NCBI GenBank assembly: GCA_916048095.2
Contig: OU696588.1
Coordinates: 6,812,501-6,876,500, forward strand
From: Sacculina carcini
Taxonomy: Eukaryota; Arthropoda; Thecostraca; Sacculinidae
DNA: 64,000 nucleotides
Reading direction: 5' to 3'
In this document: piece after piece, positions 1 through 12,200 of the stretch
Layout: the number at the start of each line of letters is the position of its first letter
Position numbering within the stretch: position 1 is the first letter of the stretch
Notes under the pieces: model-generated
What the model was told of the DNA's origin: nothing
Database searches by the model: none
What the model saw: only the letters and a program-made list of their open reading frames with translations
Position numbers and translations under genes: made by a program

Positions 1-155
1 TATTTACTGAATATATCATCAGAGCTATTATCAGTTGAACTAAATATAACAACGATTTATATTGATGTTGTGATCATACGAGCCGGTGCAGAAGAGTAAA
101 ATGAGTGAGTTTTGTTTTGAAGCGAGCTTGTTATTGTGCCATGTGTTTCGTTCAG

Positions 156-246
156 AAATTGAGAATGCGTCGCGGCTCAGATGCACGCTCAAGACGTAAA
201 GGAAAAATGCCACGCTTGAAGTTTCGCCGTCGACAAGATTCCAAAG
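156..246 (+). CDS. GBF1: GBF1 exon, basic segment after the DCB domain
   Basis: The acceptor is TTCGTTCAG and the donor AAAG|GTACTG. It codes about 30 residues, opening KLRMRRGS and rich in Arg and Lys. In GBF1 orthologues a KLKMR-type basic patch follows the DCB domain, which fixes both frame and orientation. The exon ends in phase 1. This is the first GBF1 exon visible here; the DCB exons must lie to the left. Confidence 0.75.
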
Positions 247-3200
247 GTACTGCGCTGTGACAGAATGGATTGTTTTTTATCCACAGTGAAACTGTTTGTC
301 TCGCTACTGTGCAGTTATGATTGTAATGATAAATATTGAAGAAACGATCGTATCGTGTGGCCGCGCTTCATGATCATTTGAAACTGCGCACATTATTGTA
401 TGAGCACATCGTAATTTTCATATAAGACAAGCGATTAATCTGGTCTAAACGGCATTCCCTGTGTATGTGTACAGATATACAGTGTGGTTTATACGTGATT
501 CACTGTGTGTGTGTTTGTACAGATATACAGTGTGTTTTATACCTGATTCACTGTGTGTGTGTGTGTGTGTGTACAGATATACAGTGTGGTTTATACGTGA
601 TTCACTGTGTATGTGTACAGATATACAGTGTGGTTTATACATGATTCACTGTGTATGTGTACAGATATACAGTGTGGTTTATACGTGATTCACTGTGTGT
701 GTGTACAGATATACAGTGTGGTTTATACGTGATTCACTGTGTGTGTGTGTGTACAGATATACAGTGTGGTTTATACGTGATTCACTGTGTATGTGTACAG
801 ATATACAGTGTGGTTTATACGTGATTCACTGTGTATGTGTACAGATATACAGTGTGGTTTATACATGATTCACTGTGTATGTGTACAGATATACAGTGTG
901 GTTTATACGTGATTCACTGTGTGTATGTGTACAGATATACAGTGTGGTTTATACGTGATTCACTGTGTGTGTGTGTGTGTACAGATATACAGTGTGGAGT
1001 GTCGCGACGTGGGTTAACACCTCAAAACTCGACAGATGCCGAGTGTCCCCCGCACGTGCAAAAGGTTTCGGCTTCTGGTACGTATTGGTGCTTATATAGA
1101 TGCACGCATTGCCACTGATCATTAACTCAGGCGCTAAAGGCTTTCTAATTTTTGTTGCTCTGAATGACTCAATTTGGGAACAACGATATTAAAATGGGGT
1201 TGTTAAAAGCGTGATACATAAAATTCATTCGTCTTGGTTTTCAATGAAGCTGAAGATAAGATTGTGAAGTTAAAAATAAATCAATTATTGAAAGCCAACA
1301 CTAGAAGGACCGGAAAATTGAACTACCTAGAAGGATCGGTGCCGTCAATTGACGGATGTCAATTATGACTGCTTTATTGGCAATTTTTTGACAAGTTACT
1401 TGTAAATATACTGTTTCTCATGGTTTAGACAATGCTCAATCCAACAGTGTTAATTAACCCATTAACCGGCGACCATAAATTTTATGAAGTTGGCAAATTG
1501 AAATTTGTTATTTTTTTGTATAATTAGGTTCATTATACATGGTGAAATACGAAAACAAAATTTAATATGTTATTTTCTAGGATTTTCAGGGTGATCTAAA
1601 AATAGATCACTGCCGGAGAGCGCTGTAGGGTACACCGCGTATAGTGGCTGTCTTTCAAATGTCATATATTTTTCAATTGACTCTCTGCACACTGTGATTT
1701 AACTATGAATGATGCTGTGGCCTTCCTGGACGACCTTGGCCTCGATGTCGTTGAGGTTGAGGCTGACATTCTTCCAAGTTGAGGTTGACATTGGGGGTTT
1801 TCCAAGACTCTCAATCGATGAGATGATCATAAAGTATTACGGCCATCACGACCTGAAGCTGTTCATACGAGGGAAAATCCATTCGATTCGGATACAAGTT
1901 ATGGTTATTGTGCGCCTCCGACGGAAACATCTACGTTCCATCTTTGTATCAATACAAGGAGCAGGATCACTCAGCAGGGATCCCGATGGGGTCTCGAGTA
2001 GTACTCAGTCCCATCTCCCTGGTCGACATCGCTAACGGGAAGGAACTCTCCTTCGACAAATTGTCCGCCTCGCTATCACTTCTTGTCTCGTTGACCAAAA
2101 TGAGATTCAATGCGTTAGGAACCATCCTCGCCAATTGAACCAAGAAGGATCCGTTCAAGTCGGACAAGGAGATGAAGGTTTGGGACTCTTTGGAGCAGAA
2201 ATTCAACCAGAAGAACCAGATTATTTTTGTCAAGTGGAACGACAGCAGCTTTGTTTACATGGCGACGAACCACTCCAAATCACGCCCTACAGTGAGGGCG
2301 TTGCTGTACAGCCGCGCCGAGAAGGTGAAGGTCGGCAAATATGCTGTTATGTCCCAGGTTCGTTTGGTCCCGCTTCAGTCCCGGGTCTATTTTCTCTATG
2401 TTAGGTTATGTATGATCAGGTTAGTTGGGAAAGTGAAAGAGAGCCGGACTGAATCAGGACCAAATATACCTGGGGTGCATATATCCTTATCCAAACGTCC
2501 TTAGCTCCGTGGAGGTCGACAGTACAACAACTTCATGTCCAAGTACAACAGTAACATGCGGTCGTGGACCACCATGATTGGATGGTGGCGCACTTTGTGA
2601 TTGAGATCGAAGATAAAAATATACTTCTCTCTTCTGATGGGGCAATCCAGATGACCTTGGTGAATGCCAGGTTAATCCACAAGAACCATGGTTGAGAAGC
2701 CGGATGAGGTTTCGGGCCTCGACTTCACGCGCGAGGTGGCGGTCTCGTATATTTAGATCACCAATGGCAAGGACTCAATCATTTCACGGGCCCAGATCGA
2801 TTCTCGCGTTGGACTGGCGGCGCAGCCTCCGCTGGACTCCAGCTTCGACGGCCTCGGCCATATTCGCCTCGTGCGTGAACAGCAACGTCAATGTCAGGGA
2901 TCCGGTTGCAAGTCGAGCCCGCTGTCCTACTACGGAAAGTGTGCAAACACTACGCTGTGCAGGCAGTGTTTCATTCCCTATCATACGACATAAATAATTA
3001 CCGACAGCTCGGAAAAGTCCATTTCGTGTTCCGATACGGACCATCTGGACTTGGATTGAAACTATTGTATATACTCGAAGGCAGTGACGGCGCCAGGACT
3101 TTTCCGGTAGGGGACTGAGAGGGACGAAGGAAAAAGATGCGGGGGCTTTGGGAAACATGAATAGCTACTCTCGAAATGTTCATGGTCAGGATTTTTGGTG

Positions 3201-6200
3201 TGCTCAAGGGGGTTGGCATATTTTGGGGAATTTCAGCCCCTCCAAGTCCCCCCTTGGCACCGCCGCTGCGCGAAATTCTTGAAAAAAAGAACGACAGGAA
3301 CGCATATTTTCATTATTAGACTAGTTATTCTTATTTTTGCGTTAAATTTCGTGCGGTGAACCTATTTCCTCTGAAACATTGAGTTGGTGCCATTACAAGC
3401 GTAAACCGGCAGTGATCTATTTTTAGATCACTGGATTTAAATCGCTCCTATACAGAAGTTATAATTATTAGAGCATTGAAATTTGTTGTGAAGAAACATG
3501 AGGTAATAAATATATTATTAAAACCAATTATTTTTCTACTCGAGGTCGTGTGTCTATGCTGTGGGTCAACACAGAGAACCACCAAAAGAGGGTAAAAATG
3601 GTCTACTTCAATGCTCTATTAGGACAAGTTAAAAACTCCAAAATAATTATTTAAAATAAAATATCATAAGAACAAGGTCCAAATATTATAACAAATAAAT
3701 TATATTCATCTTATCAAAAACAATTCTGAGAAAAAAATAGTTGAAATTGGTGATCTAATTAATTTGGTTCAACTTTCCTTGATCTGCCGCCAATTTTTTT
3801 CTTCAAAATCTCTACATATACAAAAACCGCCCTTCAAAAAAAATCGATTTTGAAAAAAAACCATGGCTTAAAAACAGTTTAAATCAAGTGGTTATACCAG
3901 CCGCTTATACCAGCAGGCTACTTGCTATACAAAATGTATTTGAACGTACATCAATCAAATTAGTCCGGCGGAAGTGTGAGACAACCTTGCAGTAGAGGTC
4001 CCATGAAGGGTTTTTATTGGATTTGGTACCACCAGACATTGTAGAATTCAAAACCAGAGGGTGCCAAGCTGGCACCTTTGGGCGTTTTCTGAAAATCGTT
4101 GATTTTCATGGTGCCCGGTACCCCGCCTTTTTTCGCGATATGCAAAAAACGAAAATATTCATATCTTCACCAATATAGCTGATATAAATACAATTTTGGT
4201 ATCAAATTGTATGTTTTCAGACATGAGGAGTCCAATGGATACATTATTCTCATGATCTGAAATAGTCTTCATAGCCAAACATCATCATTCTACCCCAAAA
4301 CACCAAATAAAAACATTATTTTTTTTCTTAAATATATATTTGATCTGATTTATGATGATTTTAACTGAAAATCAGTATAATAGGGATATCAGACATTATA
4401 TGAACATCAGAAACGTTGGTGACAAACACCATAGAGACTGTATAAAGGATCTAAAAAATAATAAACAATATCTAAAGTCTAAGAAGCTTTGTTTCCATCA
4501 TCGTCGTCATCATCATTTTCGACAACTGTTCTGGTGTTCTCATTGCAGCAATCCAATCCACCTTCACAACTGCAAAATCTTGTGCATGGAAGCATTGCAG
4601 AAGAGCAAGAGCATCTGGCTGACTTGCAGTTTTCACAAGTGCATTTGATCAGTTTGAGAATGGCCTTAGGTGCCGCAGAGGTATTGGGCGGAAGCATAGT
4701 GGGTTGTAGCGTCTTGTTGACGGTATCTCGGTGCCATCCATGCATGGTCGGATCAATCTCTGGTGGGTTTGGTTCCGCAGCATGCTTCCAAATACAGCAC
4801 TGCAAGTGGGCTCTTAGAACATTCTGATGGAACGATTCATTGGTCAGAGGGAGAGACATGAGCTTTGGTGCAGAAACAATATTTGCATTTGCTGTTTTCA
4901 CTTTCCACATATTGAATCGTACATCGGTCATCGTCACGGCTTCTACATGCCCATAGCAAGTAGCTATGAATTTGGTGAACTCTTGGATTACATCAGCTAG
5001 TGCGGCAGTCGTATTCCCAAGTTCTAACAACTGATGACCTGCCTGAAGAACTTTCACAACTTTGGTTTTTCCGATGCCCCATAACTGAGCTACTGTGTCG
5101 CAACCTGACAATGCAGGGCCAGCTAACAGCTGGCCAGCGATGTCTTTATGGCGATGTGCAGTTGCCTGTATGTCAATGGACTTCCTTTCTTTGGATGTAG
5201 CTTCCATCGTCAAATTACAAGTGAGGCTTCGTTCATGATAAAAGTGGACCAATAAGACGAACACATCAGTGTCATCTGAAATGACGCTGATACTGTTGTT
5301 GCCTTCTCTTGTGCTGTCAAGAATACACAATAGCTGGAGTATTATAATGACATCAGCTTCTTCCTGAGTGTTGCGCAGATCTGCTCGATGGATGGTCATG
5401 CCATGGCTTATTTCTACCGGTACTGGATCTGGCCCTGTGACAACTAGTTTGTGATTGGTCAAACCTACGCGGTCTTTATGTGTCTGTAGTGCGTCTACAA
5501 TCAGAGCAATGAGCTGTACTTTATTGTATGATACTGTTAGCACCACTTTCTGAGAAGGCAGTTGTGTTGACAGCGACAACTGGCGGTGTCTGCTTGCCTC
5601 CTTCCCTCTTGCAGTACGAGTGACTCCATTGGTGCTGTAAGTTTCGTATCGGTCAAATATCAGGTACACGTCAGCCTCTCTCATCTTGGTTATTACGTAT
5701 GATACAACATTGTCAATGAAGTCTTTGACTGTTCCTTGTTTTGGCCAGTGAATCACCCACAATACAGCTGAGCCATCAATGATCACAATGTTCGCTTTGG
5801 GTGCAGATCGTCCAGTTATCTCAACTTCCAGCATGTTTTTGAGTGTTGATTTATTTTTTGCTGATCTCATCTCGCCATTGTCGGGGAACATCGAAGTAGA
5901 AATCGGTGACAGTTCATACATCAGAACCTCATTGAGGTTCATCTCTCGACCAGAAGCATGCAGACCAATGATGCGTGAATATATCAAATTGGTGTAATTT
6001 ACCTTCGTTTTGCCAACTTGGATGTGCTTCTTGGTGATTGTTTGTGTATGCACTTTCTTGGGAAACGTATCATGGAAACCGCCAGACCATGTGCTTTCAT
6101 ATTGCTTCATCATCTGCGTTCCTATTGATACTGATTCATGAGCGTTCACTGTTGGGTCAGTTGTTATTCTACCGCTCACAACGTGGACAAGATCACCATG

Positions 6201-9200
6201 TGAGTGTGAGGATGGATCAAGTGGATCAATAGAAACTTGTAATTTCTCTCTGATCTTCTTGCGGTCCACAGCATCTGATGCCATCCGAGCTTTCATCTCT
6301 TCCTTGTGAAGGTGCTGATGTTGGTCATGTGAGGTCATATCACAGACGTCTTTGGCTAGTACACTACAAGTATGGAGACTTAAGGCCCAGGTCTTCAGCG
6401 TGTTTGGCTTGAGTGTGATACCAATAATACCATTGGGTCCTTTTCCATACCGCATGAACGTTGTCTCGATCATCATGTCCGTCCACATTCCGTTCCATAC
6501 ACCTGGGGTATGACGGGTGACATGCTCTCCTTTCATGAATCTCTCCAAGAGGTCTGGTGGCATTGCTGTAAGTGAGCGAAGGTAATATAGCCCATAGTGG
6601 GCATAATTTGGGTGGCGCGCAGAAAAAAAGTAGGGAATCATGTGTTCTACAGCATACGTGAAAAAGTGCCCAATCTGCTTCCTTCTCAGCTCGACAAAAC
6701 AACATCATCAGCAGGGCAGGTTTGAGCAGGTTATCTACACAGAGTATTGTTGTCTTGCTTTCATCAGATGCTTGCTTCCATGCACAATATTTTGCAGTTG
6801 TGAAGGTGGATTGGATTGCTGCAATGAGCACACTAAAGTAGTTGTCGAAAATGATGATGACGACGATGATGGAAACAAAGCTTCTTAGACTTTAGATATT
6901 GTTTATTATTTTTTAGATACTTTATACAGTCTCTATGGTGTTTGTCACCAACATTTCTGATGTTCATATAATGTCTGATATCCCTATTATACTGATTTTC
7001 AGTTAAATGCATCATAAATCAGATTAAATATATAATTCAGAAAAAAATTATGTTTTCATTTGGTGTTTTGGGGTAGAATTATGATGTTTGGCTATGAAGA
7101 CTATTTCAGATCATGTCAATAATGTGTTCATTGGATTTCTCATGTCTGAAAACATACAATTTGATACCAAAATTGTATTTATATCAGCTATAATGGTGAA
7201 GATATGAATATTTTCGTTTTTCGCATATCGCGAAAAAGGAGGGGTAGCGGGCACCATAAAAATCAACGATTTTCAAAAAACGCCCAAAGGTGCCAGCTTG
7301 GCACCCTCTGGTTTTGAATTCTACAATGTCTGGGGGTACCAAATCCATGAAAACCCTTCATGGGACCTCTACTGCAAGGTTAAACAAAAATAATCGCTTT
7401 GGCTGCCGGACTAAATCTATCTTCCACAGAGACTGTTTCAGAAAGCATTGTTTCATTAAACATCGTTAGTTTAAATAAGCCTTTGTCAAAAAAACACTTG
7501 ACCAACCAATTAACTTATATTGTTCTGCTGTCAACATTTTCTGAATCTTTACATTAATAAAAAAATTTAAAACGAGTTTTAAAAACATCATGACAATTTT
7601 TCATAAAAACATGTTTTTTTTTATAAAAAACACATGACTACTACGGCTGTCAAAAATTAATAAAGTTACTTTTTCACCTAAAGGTCACTTTTTCATAAGC
7701 TACCTAAAACTGCATGAAAAAGTTGTGTACGATAATCATTAAAACAGTTATTAGGTTACCAAAAGTTACTTTTTATTCGTTAGGTTACTTTTTTAGCGTC
7801 AGGTTACCTTTTGTTATTTTTCTTGTTATTAGGTAAGTTTACCACGAATCTTGGTGACTTTTTGCAGATAGGAGGCACAAAAACGGTATATCTGAGGATA
7901 AAATAGGAAAATAGATGGAATACTAGGTCTGAAGATCAAGAAATGATCAACATTTCTGCTGTTAGGATTTAGCAATTGATATTCACCTTAATATCTGTGC
8001 TACTCAATATTTATACGTTTTTGGGTACGCATGATAGCGTCCTTCCGTTTTAGGAAATGCCCACGAACCGGAGGGTGTCGTGAGATGTTTTTGAGCGTGG
8101 TATAGTACGATGTGTAAGCTCTCTATATCAGATACTGCACTGTAGCACTTGACAGTACGCATTTACTTGAACAGGAATTAGCACGTGATTTTCAGGGCGT
8201 GATATAGCGCCATTTTCCCACGCTGGACATAAGACTATATTTAATTTAATAGACTAATATTTATAAGACTGTGAGCACAGGGTGATACATATGGGAGGAC
8301 GGGGGGCATTCACACATGCAGTGTTTACGCTCACACTAATATACAAGCTGTAGTACGTGCTATTTGATAAAAAGTTACATGGAAACAATATAAAAAACAT
8401 TATTGCGACCATTACTAAAAATATTTCATTTGCAATTAGTGTATTTCATTTTTGTATTCGCTTTCCAATTTAAATCGCATTTTGATGGTTTTGCTCCCTT
8501 TTACGATGTTAGCCAAATAATATCAAGTCACATTTGGTGATTTGTTGTAAAATGGTACCAGATCGGAGAGAGGGTGTAAAAATAGTACCAACTCGTAAAG
8601 AGGATAGAAAAGAAGGACTGGTGTATTTTCTTCCTTCAGAACTGCAAACAGAAATTGACCTTTTTGAAGGTTATTTTTACGAAGGTTAGGTTTTTTAGGT
8701 TACTTTTTATGTTCACAAACAAACAACAAACAGACCGTGTATTTCATATAGCGCACTAATCAGCAAAGCACGATAAACATGTGATTAAGCGATGCAAAAG
8801 TGATAATAACATTGAAGCTCATAGGTTATTTTTATGTTACTGTTTTAGGTTACTTTTTTGGTTACTTTTTCTCGAAATCTTACCTTTTTCTCATTTTTCG
8901 CGAGGAGGATGGAGAATGAAGAATTCTGATTTGAAAATGCTAAGAAGGAGACTGCGAGAAGCACACCAGGAAGAAATATCAGCGATAATGTCTGATAAGA
9001 ACGAAGCATGGGGAATGGAAGAGGAATAATGATTTGTATATCGTCTGCGTAGACGTGGAACTGGACATAATAGCGACGGAGAATTGGACATAGAGAAGAC
9101 ATATACATATTGAATAGAAGCGGGACTAGAATAGAACATTGGGGCACACCCGAAAGTAGAGAAGTTTGCTTAGAAGTAGTGAAATTGAATTGCACCGAGT

Positions 9201-12200
9201 AGGAACGATCAGTAAAATAAGAATGTAGAAAAGAGAGCGCTGAAGAGGACACACCAAGAAAGGAGAGATCTGATTAAAATTGAAGGGTCAACTAAGTCAA
9301 ATGCTGCTGACAGATCAAGGAGGATAAGCAAAGCAGATTTACCGAATGAGAAATGAGAAAAAACTGTAGTAGTAACGGAGGTTAGGACAGATTCAGTAGA
9401 GTGAGCTGACTTGAAACCCGATTGGAAGGGGTCAAGATATTTGTTGATGAATGGCGCAAGTTGAGAATAAAAAGCAGACTCGAGGAGTTTAGAGGGAAAG
9501 TTGAGTAGAGAAATAGGACGGTAACTGCTACATAGCGAGGGATCGAGTGAAAGTTTTTGAGTATCGGAAGGATAACTGCATGCTTCTCAGGATAGAATAC
9601 ACCATGAAGGAAAGATCTATTGATAATAGAAAGGGAACCAGGAGCAAAATAGAGCCTGATAGGGCACGAAAATTTATGGGGTCATCAGGGGAAAGCGAAA
9701 TGTTAGTTGTAGAAATGATAGTGATGATATATGGAAGCTATAGATGTGAAAAGTGAGTGAAATAATCGTGGGATTTGGTGTGAGTCAAGCGGGAGTTAGG
9801 AGAAGAAATGCTAGAAATGGCAATTTGAATTTTATCGGAGAAAAATACAGCAAGGTCGGAGGCAGAGAGAGAAGACGAAAGGCTAGGGTTTTGCAAGCCA
9901 CTCAATGATTTAAGGGAGGACCACAGAGATTTAGGACAGCGAGAGAGTGACGATAATTTAGATTGGTAGTAGGATTGTGTAGAAGAGTATAAGGCAGATA
10001 TATACAAAGAGCGAGATGAGCAGAAGGATAACCACGTGGCACTAGTGCAACAACGTTTCCACACACGCTCGTGGTAGCGTTGGGCGCGTTTAAGAGTGAT
10101 TAATTCGCGATTGAACCAAGGAGGAAGATTGGAGCGATTGGAGGATGAGCATAATGGAAATATGGCTTCGTTGATAGAAGACATAACCTTGAAAAAAGAA
10201 GAGTACAATTGGGTAGGGGGAAGTGGGTGAAATTGAGTTGAGGGAAGGGTGTGAGAGAATAAACTTGAGAAGAGGCGAGGGTTAATTTTTTTTTCTGTAG
10301 GATCTGGGGGAGAAATACGTGGCTTGGGAAAGGGAAGATTGAAAGCAAGGAGACTGTGGTCAGAAGTAATGGTGTCTGGGGGAAGTACAAGAACGTCCGG
10401 AGGAGTTAGCTCGGATGCTAGAACTGGAGATGGAAATAGAACAAGATCAAGGGTGTGACCGGAGATGTGAGTCGGTGAGGTAACAGGCGAGTATAGACCG
10501 TAAGTTTGGATCAGAGACAGGAGTTGAGAGCAATAAGGATTTCGGGAAGGTTGATCGACCCAGAAATTAGAATTTCCAACTATAAGAAAACGACTGGAGA
10601 AGGACACGAGAAGCATATCAAGTAACGCAGGAAATTCGGTAAAGGTAAAAAATAATGACGTAGTTCCCGGATGATTATGGCGATATATTATAACAAAGCC
10701 AAATTTCGAGCAGGATGGAGTATTGAGAGAAAGAGCGAGGTATTCAAAGGATAAACATTGGGTACCAAAGTTGGGTATAGTAGATATGACTAAGGATTTA
10801 TTAAATATAAATCCAACACCACCAACGGAAGCTTTGGTGTCTGAGCGGGAGGAGTGAATAAACTTAAAATCAGCAGGAAGATGGGCAGTAGAAGACGCAA
10901 CATCAGAATCAAGTAACCAGGTCTCAACGAGGAAGAATAAAGAAAGATAATGAGAGGAAATCAGGTGTGAGAGTATAGGAGTCTTATACCGACATGACCT
11001 AGTATTTAGAGCTAGAGTCAGAGCCAAGAGTTGAAGAGTTAGTGTTAGAGGAGGAACGGATGGACGAGGCAAGAGGGAGCGAAGGTAGTCAGGCCGAGAT
11101 AGACGAATGTGAATCAGGGGTATCTGAGACGGCAGTAGGAGAGGAAATTTGAGTAGGAGAGTCACAGGAGATGGTGCGCATACGAAGATATTTACGGACA
11201 GCCAAGAGAGAAGGACAGGATGAGTCGTAGGAGGAGTGTCAGTGGCTTTGCCCTGAGCGTACACAGCTTGTGCATTTGGCTGGTCCAGAACGGTCACATG
11301 TTTTGGATGCATGGGAACCGGCGCAGAAGCCGCACTTAGTAGGTTGACTACATTTATCGGCTTTATGGCCAAGCCCCGAGCAACGGAAGCAGCAGCGTAC
11401 AACCCAGCACCTACTGTAAACCGCACAACAGAGCAGACCAATAAATGTGCGGTCTGAATAATCCTTGATGATTGAGCGAGCCGAGAATGACACATATAGA
11501 ACAGCATGAGTGGCGTTATTCTTCAGCTCTGTGAAAAATAGGACCTGTAAATCTGACGGGGGAAGATCAGTAAGAGAATATTTTTTTAGGCGAATAGACA
11601 AGAGCAGGCTTTCCGGAGTCATGTCGCTCGGGATGTGAGCGATCGTGATCTTTTGGGTGAATATGCTTCAGATGAGGGACGTGTACCTCCACATCGGCGA
11701 ATGCCGCACGATCACCATCTGCAGCGTTCTCCGCCGAGCGTGGCGAGTCACAACGCAGCACTAAGCTACCGTTGACAAATCGGTGGGAACCAGAGACCGG
11801 AATTTTCTGTAGCCACAAATTTTTCAGAAATAGGTGTGTCAGAATTTCTGGATTTGAGGACTACCGCGTATGATTTTAGAGAGTTGGGAGGACGAGTAGC
11901 AGTCGTGACAGCTTGACTAGGCGAGCTACGGAAATCGGATTGAGTTGAGTTGAGGCGAGAATCGACAATATTTACGATTGTTTCAGCAGTTACAGGTGCA
12001 GCGGTGGAAGCCGAGCGAATCTTTGATTGGCACGGTGTGCAGCACCAAAACAGCCGATGCTTCCTAACGGCATTGTACGCCGGGGTGGTCAGGCCCGCAC
12101 ATGACACGTGAAAACATGTCATACAACTCTCGCACTCTATATACGATGTGGCGGCGATGGGCTCACCACAGTGGCAAGACTTAGCAGGGGTAGAGGTAGG

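Larger units (their letters stand above)
3960..7414 (-). mobile_element. Long-inverted-repeat element with FEN/PIN-like nuclease ORF
   Basis: Two inverted arms of about 640 bp (3960-4594 and 6773-7414) flank about 2.2 kb of coding sequence on the minus strand. Both outer ends read TTAGTCCGGC inward. After a divergent patch the arms share AACCTTGCAGTAGAGG and then align closely through non-coding DNA and the last ~40 codons of the ORF. I find no clear target duplication. The architecture suits a transposon or a fold-back derivative of one. Confidence 0.7.

Noticed and set aside
463-999. CRISPR array
   Set aside because: Repeats are adjacent without unique spacers, in a eukaryotic intron.
461-1118. 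ORFs of 75-95 codons ([11 protein letters not shown]...)
   Set aside because: Minisatellite translation. Only the last piece after 985 is kept, as a candidate exon in a defined phase.
4352-4827. Plus-strand ORFs in the nuclease element
   Set aside because: Shadows of the minus-strand Cys-rich C-terminus and its inverted copy.
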